Below are positions 58,103 through 64,000 of a stretch of 64,000 bases of DNA, one piece after another. The position numbers were made by a program, and so were the translations under genes. The notes beneath the pieces are model-generated. The model searched no databases and was not told the DNA's origin. It saw nothing but the letters and a program-made list of their open reading frames with translations. The DNA is taken from NCBI RefSeq assembly GCF_030246905.1, contig NZ_CP126741.1:992001-1056000 (forward strand), given 5' to 3'. The number at the start of each line of letters is the position of its first letter. The first letter of the stretch is position 1. This DNA comes from Microbacterium sp. zg-Y818. Its GTDB lineage: Bacteria; Actinomycetota; Actinomycetes; Actinomycetales; Microbacteriaceae.

Positions 58103-59932
58103 TCAGCCGCCGAGAGCGACGTTGGTCGTTGTCACCGGAACGGCGTACAGGTCCTCGATGTGCGAGGCGAAGTCCGCCAGGATCACGTTGCGCTTGATCG
58201 ACATCTTCGGCGTCAGGTGACCGCTGGCCTCGGTCCACTCGCTGTCGAGGATGCTGAACTTGCGCACGGACTCCGCGCGCGACACGTGCGAGTTGGCGGT
58301 GTCGATCGCCTTCTGCACCTCGGCGCGCACCTTCGGGTCCTTCGCCGCGGTGGCGAGCGTCATGCCGGCGTCCATGCCGTTGTTCGCGAGCCATGTCGGC
58401 AGCATCTCGGAGTCGAGCGTCACGAGGGCGCCGATGAACGGCTTCTGATCGCCGACGACGACGACCTGGCCCACGATCGGGTTCGCCCGGATCGGGTCCT
58501 CGAGTGCGGCCGGGGCGACGTTCTTGCCGCCCGCGGTGACGAGGATCTCCTTCTTGCGGCCCGTGATCGTGAGGAAGCCCTCCTCGTCGAAGGAGCCGAT
58601 GTCGCCGGTCTTGAACCAGCCGTCGTGGAACGCCTCGGCCGTGGCCTCGGGGTTGCGCCAGTACTCCTTGAAGACGTTGATGCCGCGCACCTCGATCTCG
58701 TTGTCCTCGCCGAGCCGCACGCCCACACCCGGAAGGACCGGGCCCACCGTGCCGATCTTCGACTTGGTGGCGAGGTTCACCGTCGCCGGCGCCGTGGTCT
58801 CGGTGAGGCCGTAGCCCTCGAGGATCGTCACACCCAGGCTGTGGAAGAAGTGTCCCAGACGCGGGCCGAGCGGTGCCGACCCCGACACGGCGTACTTGAC
58901 GCGGCCACCCATGGCGTCGCGCAGCTTGCCGTAGACCAGCTTGTCGAACAGGCGGAACTTCAGCGCGAGACCCAGCGGGATCTTCTTGCCGTCCTGCAGC
59001 AGGGTGGAGTGCTCCACCGCGGCGTGGGCGGCGGCGCGGAAGATCTTGCCCTTTCCGCCCGCTTCGGCCTTCTGCTCGGCGGAGTTGTACACCTTCTCGA
59101 ACACGCGCGGCACGGCCAGCAGGTACGACGGCTTGAAGCTGCCGAGGGCCTTCAGCAGCTGGCGCGTGTCGGGCTCGTGGCCCGTCTTCACACCCGCGTG
59201 GACGTTCAGGATCGAGATGAACCGTGCGAACACGTGGGCCGTCGTGATGAACAGCAGCGTCGACGCGCCCGGCTCGGCGACGACCTCGCTGAGCGCCTTG
59301 GCGGAGTTTCGGCAGAGCTCGACGAAGTTGCTGTGCGTGAGCACGCAGCCCTTGGGGCGACCCGTTGATCCGGAGGTGTAGATCAGCGTGGCGATGTCCG
59401 CGCCGACGGCGAGGTTGCGACGACGCTCGATCTCTTCGTCCGAGACCGATGCGCCCGCGGCGCGGAGGGTGTCGAGGTCACCGGCTTCCATCGTCCACGT
59501 GTCGCGGATGAGCGGAAGCTCGTCGCGGACCTCCGCCAGGCGGGCGGCGTGGTCGGTGGATTCGACGATGCAGGCGATGGCGCCGGAGTCGGTGAGGTTC
59601 CACTGGATCTGCGCGGCCGAGCTGGTCTCGTAGATCGGTACCATGACAGCGCCGGCATAGAAGATCGCGAAGTCGACGAGCGACCATTCGTAGGTGGTGC
59701 GTGCGAGGAAGCCGACCTTGTCTCCGGGCTCGATGCCGGCGGACACCAGGCCCTTGGCAAGGCGGATGACCTCCTTCTCGAACGCGGCGGCGGTGATGTC
59801 GCGCCAGCCGTCTCCGTCGGGAACGGCGAACAGTGCCAGGTCGGGGGTGCTTTTCACCCGATCGGCGAGCAGATCACTGATGTTTCCCTGCGGATCAGCG
59901 GGGACGATCGCGGGAACTTCGAATTGGACCAC
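58103..59932 (-). CDS. Long-chain acyl-CoA synthetase (FadD15-like)
   Basis: A 609-residue AMP-forming ligase. The AMP-binding P-loop TLIYTSGSTGRPKGCVLTHS, the ILEGYGLTETTA motif, WFKTGDIGSFDEEGFLTITG and RKKEILVTAGGKNVAP for the C-terminal hinge are all intact. It activates long-chain fatty acids to acyl-CoA for lipid synthesis or breakdown. AAGGAG lies before GTG 59932, and a TTACACT box about 45 bases further up. The same neighbourhood (acyltransferase, aroG, PASTA kinase) is found with fadD15 in mycobacteria. Confidence 0.92.
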   Translation of the reverse strand: MVQFEVPAIVPADPQGNISDLLADRVKSTPDLALFAVPDGDGWRDITAAAFEKEVIRLAKGLVSAGIEPGDKVGFLARTTYEWSLVDFAIFYAGAVMVPIYETSSAAQIQWNLTDSGAIACIVESTDHAARLAEVRDELPLIRDTWTMEAGDLDTLRAAGASVSDEEIERRRNLAVGADIATLIYTSGSTGRPKGCVLTHSNFVELCRNSAKALSEVVAEPGASTLLFITTAHVFARFISILNVHAGVKTGHEPDTRQLLKALGSFKPSYLLAVPRVFEKVYNSAEQKAEAGGKGKIFRAAAHAAVEHSTLLQDGKKIPLGLALKFRLFDKLVYGKLRDAMGGRVKYAVSGSAPLGPRLGHFFHSLGVTILEGYGLTETTAPATVNLATKSKIGTVGPVLPGVGVRLGEDNEIEVRGINVFKEYWRNPEATAEAFHDGWFKTGDIGSFDEEGFLTITGRKKEILVTAGGKNVAPAALEDPIRANPIVGQVVVVGDQKPFIGALVTLDSEMLPTWLANNGMDAGMTLATAAKDPKVRAEVQKAIDTANSHVSRAESVRKFSILDSEWTEASGHLTPKMSIKRNVILADFASHIEDLYAVPVTTTNVALGG

Positions 59933-60082
59933 GGCAACTCCTTCGGTACCGAACGAAAATCGGGTTATTGCGCCGAAACCGAGTGTAACGTCATGCGCGT
60001 CGCGCTCCGGGTGACTTGTGCGGCGGCGCAGTAGACTTCAAGACGCCCTGCGCACCGGCAGCGGCGGGAAGAAGGATGCCGC

Positions 60083-61024
60083 GTGCTCAAGGTCGGGATC
60101 GACATCGGCGGGACGAAGATCGCCGGAGGCGTCGTGGACGACGCCGGCAACGTCGTCGAGAAACTGCGAGTCGACACACCCGTCGACACCGAGTCGCTGG
60201 CGAATGCCGTGGCCGACATGGCCCGCCATTTCGCGCAGTCCTACGAGGTGGCAGCCGTCGGGGTGGCCGCCGCGGGCTTCATCGACAAGACGCGGTCGGT
60301 CGTCTATCACGCGCCCAACATCGCGTGGCGCAACGAGCCGCTGCGCGCGGACCTGGAACGGCGCATCGGCCGCCCCGTCACGATCGAGAACGACGCGAAC
60401 GCTGCGGGATGGGGCGAGTACCGCTTCGGCGCAGGCCGGGGCGTGGGCGACATGGTCATGCTGACGCTCGGCACCGGTGTGGGCGGCGCCATCGTGTCGC
60501 GCGGTGAGCTCGCCTACGGCGGCCACGGCATCGGCGGCGAGCTCGGCCACATGCGGTTCATGCGCGACGGGCGCCTGTGCGGCTGCGGCCAGAACGGCTG
60601 TCTCGAGCAGTACGCCTCGGGGCGCGCGCTGCAGCGGGAGGCGAACGAGATCGCCGACACCGACGCCGGCGGCATGGGCGCCGCCCTCGCGCAGATTCGC
60701 GAAGAGAACGGCACGCTCGCCGGTCCCGCCATCTCGCGCCTCGTGCTCGCCGACGACCCCGGCGCGGTCGAGGCGCTGCGCAGAGTCGCCACTGCTCTCG
60801 GCGAAGCCTGCGGCGGCATCCAGGCGGTGCTCGACCCCGAGGTCTTCGTGATCGGCGGGGGAGTGGCGCAGCTGGGCGAGACGCTCCTCGAGCCGGTGCG
60901 CCTGGCGTACGAGACATCGCTTCCCGGCTACGGCGAGCGACCCGTCGCCGACTTCGTCATCGCGCAGCTGGGCAACGACGCCGGTCTCATCGGGGTCGCC
61001 GACCTCGCGGGCAGGAGCGCGTAG
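60083..61024 (+). CDS. glkA: ROK-family glucokinase
   Basis: A 313-residue sugar kinase. The phosphate loop GIDIGGTKIAGGVVD starts the protein, IENDANAAGWGEYRFGAGRG is the sugar-binding block with catalytic Asp, and the ROK zinc motif reads CGCGQNGCLEQYASGRA with Cys/His ligands. The GGGAAGAAGGATGCC before GTG 60083 fixes the start. Phosphorylates glucose with ATP; a link to the acyltransferase two bases downstream is operonic only. Other ROK kinases cannot be excluded. Confidence 0.88.
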   Translation: MLKVGIDIGGTKIAGGVVDDAGNVVEKLRVDTPVDTESLANAVADMARHFAQSYEVAAVGVAAAGFIDKTRSVVYHAPNIAWRNEPLRADLERRIGRPVTIENDANAAGWGEYRFGAGRGVGDMVMLTLGTGVGGAIVSRGELAYGGHGIGGELGHMRFMRDGRLCGCGQNGCLEQYASGRALQREANEIADTDAGGMGAALAQIREENGTLAGPAISRLVLADDPGAVEALRRVATALGEACGGIQAVLDPEVFVIGGGVAQLGETLLEPVRLAYETSLPGYGERPVADFVIAQLGNDAGLIGVADLAGRSA

Positions 61025-61026
61025 CG

Positions 61027-61713
61027 GTGTTCTACTGGCTCATGAAGTACATCGTGATCGGACCGGTCGTCAAAGCGATCTTCCGACCGTGGATCGTGGG
61101 CCGGGCCAACATCCCCCGTGAGGGTGCGGCGATCCTCGCCAGCAATCACCTGTCGGTGAGCGACTCGGTCTTCCTCCCTCTCATGATCGACCGGCCGATG
61201 TCGTTCCTGGCCAAGAGCGACTACTTCACCGGCAAGGGGGTCAAAGGGTGGGCGACCCGCATGTTCATGAAGGCCACCGGTCAGATCCCCATCGACCGCA
61301 CCGGCGGCAAGGCCTCGGAGGCGTCGCTCAACACCGGCCTGCAGGTGCTCGGCCGCGGTGACCTGCTCGGCATCTACCCGGAGGGCACGCGCAGCCCCGA
61401 TGGCAAGCTGTATCGCGGCCGTACCGGCATCGCGCGCATGGCGCTGGAAGCACGTGTGCCAGTCATCCCCGTGGTGATGGTCGACACCGATGCCGTCATG
61501 CCGATCGGCCGCACGATCCCGCGCGTCGGCCGTGTCGGGATGGTCATCGGGGAGCCGCTGGACTTCTCGCGCTACCGGGGGATGGAGAGCGACCGCTACG
61601 TGCTGCGGTCGGTGACCGACGAGATCATGGTCGCGCTGCAGCGCCTGGGCGAGCAGCGCTACGACGACGTGTACGCGTCGACGGTCAAGAGCCGCGCGGG
61701 CTCGGCGCGCTGA
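61027..61713 (+). CDS. 1-acyl-sn-glycerol-3-phosphate acyltransferase-like
   Basis: A 228-residue membrane-associated PlsC-type enzyme. Catalytic NHxxxxD reads ASNHLSVSDSVFLP, substrate motif FMKATGQIPIDRTGG, and LGIYPEGTRSPDGKLYRGRT is the phosphate-binding block. VIPVVMVDTDAVMPIG closes the domain. It acylates lysophosphatidate or a related lysolipid. GTG 61027 lies two bases after the glucokinase stop, so both are co-transcribed. Confidence 0.88.
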   Translation: MFYWLMKYIVIGPVVKAIFRPWIVGRANIPREGAAILASNHLSVSDSVFLPLMIDRPMSFLAKSDYFTGKGVKGWATRMFMKATGQIPIDRTGGKASEASLNTGLQVLGRGDLLGIYPEGTRSPDGKLYRGRTGIARMALEARVPVIPVVMVDTDAVMPIGRTIPRVGRVGMVIGEPLDFSRYRGMESDRYVLRSVTDEIMVALQRLGEQRYDDVYASTVKSRAGSAR

Positions 61714-61775
61714 CGGGGCCTCGCGGCGTTGTCACATGGCGCTGTCACACGGCGCTGGCGTCCGTGGCGCGTCGA

Positions 61776-61781
61776 TAGACT
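61776..61781 (+). promoter_or_regulatory. -10 box of a leaderless aroG promoter
   Basis: TAGACT is followed by six bases and ATG 61788. There is no ribosome binding site. Matches the spacing seen at tetR and other genes. Confidence 0.5.
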
Positions 61782-61787
61782 GGCCTG

Positions 61788-63125
61788 ATGCTCCCGCAGA
61801 CCGACCCCCTCGACGCCTGGCGCGCCTTGCCGATCAAGCAGCAGCCTCTCTGGACGGACCCGGATGCCGTGGCCGCCGTCTCGAGCGAGATCGCGACGCT
61901 GCCCCCGCTGGTGTTCGCCGGTGAGGTCGACAACCTGCGTGAGCGGCTGGCCCGCGCCGCCTCTGGCAACGCGTTCCTGCTGCAGGGCGGGGACTGCGCC
62001 GAGACGTTCGCCGGCGCCACCGCCGAGCAGATCCGCAACCGCATCAAGACCGTGCTGCAGATGGCGGTCGTGCTGACGTACGGCGCCTCGATGCCGGTCG
62101 TGAAGATGGGGCGCATGGCGGGGCAGTTCGCCAAGCCGCGCTCGAGCGACACCGAGACCCGCGGCGACGTGACGCTGCCTGCCTACCGCGGCGACATCGT
62201 CAACGGCTTCGACTTCACCGCCGGGTCGCGTCAGCCCGACCCCGCGCGGCTGCTGAAGGGCTACCACACCGCGGCATCCACCCTGAACCTCATCCGTGCG
62301 TTCACGCAGGGCGGGTTCGCGGACCTGCGCGAGGTGCACAGCTGGAACAAGGGCTTCTCGTCGAACCCGGCGAATCAGCGGTATGAGCGCCTGGCGACCG
62401 ACATCGACCGGGCCATCAAGTTCATGGAGGCGGCCGGAGCCGACTTCGACGAACTGCGGCGCGTGGAGTTCTACACCGGCCACGAAGGCCTGCTGATGGA
62501 CTACGAGCGCCCCATGACGCGCATCGACTCGCGCACCGGGACGCCGTACAACACCTCGGCCCACTTCCTGTGGATCGGGGAGCGCACGCGCGACCTCGAC
62601 GGCGCGCACGTCGACTACTTCTCCCGCATCCGCAACCCCATCGGGGTCAAGCTCGGCCCCACGACCTCGACGGACACGGCGCTGAAGCTCATCGACAAGC
62701 TCGACCCCGAGCGGGAGCCCGGGCGCCTGACGTTCATCACGCGCATGGGTGCGGGCAAGATCCGCGACGCGCTGCCGCCGCTGCTGGAGGCCGTGAAGGA
62801 CTCCGGCGCGACACCGCTGTGGGTGACCGACCCGATGCACGGCAACGGCATCACGACCCCGACCGGGTACAAGACGCGTCGCTTCGATGACGTCGTCGAC
62901 GAAGTGCGCGGGTTCTTCGAGGCGCACCGCGCCGTGGGGACGTTCCCGGGCGGCATCCACGTCGAGCTCACCGGTGACGACGTGACCGAGTGCCTGGGTG
63001 GGTCGGAGATGATCGACGAGGCCACCCTCGCGACGCGCTACGAGTCGCTGTGCGACCCGCGCCTGAACCACATGCAGAGCCTGGAGCTGGCGTTCCTCGT
63101 GGCCGAGGAGCTCGAGAAGCGCTGA
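61788..63125 (+). CDS. aroG: Class II DAHP synthase (3-deoxy-7-phosphoheptulonate synthase)
   Basis: A 445-residue enzyme for the first step of aromatic amino acid synthesis, joining erythrose-4-phosphate and phosphoenolpyruvate. LLQGGDCAETFAGATAEQIR, YGASMPVVKMGRMAGQFAKP, the EFYTGHEGLLMDYE block, IRNPIGVKLGPTTS and WVTDPMHGNGITTPTG follow the type II order, with metal ligands in GGIHVELTGDDVTECLGG. Length matches mycobacterial AroG. The leaderless promoter suggests constitutive expression; no attenuator was seen. Confidence 0.94.
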   Translation: MLPQTDPLDAWRALPIKQQPLWTDPDAVAAVSSEIATLPPLVFAGEVDNLRERLARAASGNAFLLQGGDCAETFAGATAEQIRNRIKTVLQMAVVLTYGASMPVVKMGRMAGQFAKPRSSDTETRGDVTLPAYRGDIVNGFDFTAGSRQPDPARLLKGYHTAASTLNLIRAFTQGGFADLREVHSWNKGFSSNPANQRYERLATDIDRAIKFMEAAGADFDELRRVEFYTGHEGLLMDYERPMTRIDSRTGTPYNTSAHFLWIGERTRDLDGAHVDYFSRIRNPIGVKLGPTTSTDTALKLIDKLDPEREPGRLTFITRMGAGKIRDALPPLLEAVKDSGATPLWVTDPMHGNGITTPTGYKTRRFDDVVDEVRGFFEAHRAVGTFPGGIHVELTGDDVTECLGGSEMIDEATLATRYESLCDPRLNHMQSLELAFLVAEELEKR

Positions 63126-63304
63126 GCCCCGGCCCGGGTCGGGCGGTTGCGTCGCCCGCCCGCTGGGTGGACGCAACCGGCCCACTGCATTGCGCGCACG
63201 GGGCCGTTCGCGACGACTGAGCGCGTGCGCGGGTCAGCGTCGATTCGGTGGACGCAGACGGCCCACCGGGCGCCCGCGGAGGGTCCCGTTGCGACGACGG
63301 AAGG

Positions 63305-64000
63305 TCAGCCGGTGACGCGAAGAGTGATGGAGGTCCCCGGGAGCTGCCACGAACCTGCTTCCGGTGACGTGTTGCTCACGGTGAAGATGCCCCATGCGAT
63401 CTCCGGCAGCGCTGTGCCCGGCTCGAAGCCGGCGTTGGCGAGAGTTCTCATCGCTTCGGCGACGGTGGAACCGGTGACGTCGGGAACCTGAATGGGCTGA
63501 GGCCCCTTCGACACCACGAGGGTGACGGTGTCGCCCGGGCGCAGGGGGCCGTCCACGTCGGCCACCCCGAGCACGCGACCCTTGTCGATGTCGCTGCTCC
63601 ACTCGCCGATCGTGTCGGATGCCACCAGCAGCCCGACCTCGTCCAGCGCGCGGGTGGCGGACTCCACGGACGTGTTGCCGACGTCGGGCACCGCTCCGGC
63701 CGAGACGGTCAGCGACGCGATGTCGTCCTGCCTCACGGCGCAGCCCTCGGCGCAGTCCACCGGGTCGCCACCGTCGCGCGGGGTGATGGATGCCGCGAGC
63801 ACGACGTCGCGTTCGACGTCGTCACGGAACTCCCGCGCGACCTCGTCCTGCACCCGCACGATGTTCTGGTCCAGGTACTCCCGGGCCTGCGCCTCGGACA
63901 TTCCCGCCAGGGCGGTGATCGAGACCTCCGCCGGCCCACGGGAGACGAAGACGGTGACGGGGCTCTCCTGGTCCACGCGCGAGCCCGGTGTGGGCTCGGT
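63305..64000 (-). CDS. Ser/Thr protein kinase PASTA region (partial)
   Basis: The C-terminal 231 residues of a membrane kinase; the 5' end lies beyond the window. At least three PASTA repeats are visible, each with V-P-D-V/I or G-x-S-x-x-x-A pattern: GMSEAQAREYLDQN, VPDVGNTSVESATRALDEVG with PGDTVTLVVSKGP, and VPDVTGSTVAEAMRTLANAG ending in SITLRVTG. PASTA domains bind muropeptides outside the cell. The kinase and transmembrane parts are not in view. Its position beside aroG matches PknL-type kinases. Confidence 0.85.
   Translation of the reverse strand, partial: TEPTPGSRVDQESPVTVFVSRGPAEVSITALAGMSEAQAREYLDQNIVRVQDEVAREFRDDVERDVVLAASITPRDGGDPVDCAEGCAVRQDDIASLTVSAGAVPDVGNTSVESATRALDEVGLLVASDTIGEWSSDIDKGRVLGVADVDGPLRPGDTVTLVVSKGPQPIQVPDVTGSTVAEAMRTLANAGFEPGTALPEIAWGIFTVSNTSPEAGSWQLPGTSITLRVTG

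Overview
The window is high-GC DNA (about 70% by eye) with GTG starts, many leaderless or short-leader genes and codon use typical of Actinobacteria. Gene content and order (garA-ftsR-merR-parA-pyc; fadD / acyltransferase / aroG / PASTA kinase; a PHO box made of 11-nt GTTCAC repeats; F420/LLM-type oxidoreductases) fit the family Microbacteriaceae, most likely Microbacterium or a close relative. The genus is an inference from gene content. No alignment was run, and all family names come from recognising motifs.

Layout. 1-4230: end of a NYN-like gene, a DHA2 drug exporter with its divergent TetR regulator and a perfect inverted-repeat operator, an S4/YhhN pair and a GNAT enzyme. 4361-4434: tRNA-Pro(GGG) with a strong terminator. 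4435 to about 9190: a degraded, lower-GC island behind the tRNA. It holds broken transposase genes, a C-terminal piece of a HExxH protein with a lipoprotein, a DUF4265 gene, another truncated toxin-like tip with a small immunity-like gene, fragments of LacI and Excalibur proteins, and a degenerate direct repeat. 9194-18612: a nuclease, an SDR gene coupled to a shortened DUF2252 gene, poxB, an MFS exporter with a palindrome-decorated promoter, a CGNR protein, and a MarR / flavin monooxygenase / hydrolase cluster. The 3' end of that hydrolase is duplicated at about 10 kb.

18689-25239: an LLM oxidoreductase with an F420-reductase-like partner facing the MarR gene across a symmetric operator, then the PHO-box-controlled pstSCAB phosphate importer and a TauE/SafE permease. 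25275-40886: assorted metabolic genes, among them an epoxide-hydrolase-like protein, a RhaD-like aldolase, a UbiB-like kinase, a WS/DGAT acyltransferase, a Rox-type rifampicin monooxygenase beside a near-perfect rifamycin-associated element and mug, an M23 peptidase, an A24 prepilin peptidase and NAD(P)HX epimerase. 40973-48968: glycogen phosphorylase, glutamine amidotransferase, CYTH protein, lpd, and a copper pair (CopC and an 18-Cys storage protein). 49559-58013: garA-ftsR-merR, parA, pyc, a MinD-like ATPase and def. 58103-64000: fadD, ROK glucokinase, acyltransferase, class II DAHP synthase, and the PASTA end of a Ser/Thr kinase running off the window.

No complete new system was found. 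The strongest leads are the tRNA-anchored graveyard of toxin tips and immunity-like genes, the rifamycin element shared by rox and mug, the MarR operator embedded in two face-to-face promoters, two families of dispersed repeats at convergent gene ends, and a recurring leaderless promoter layout.
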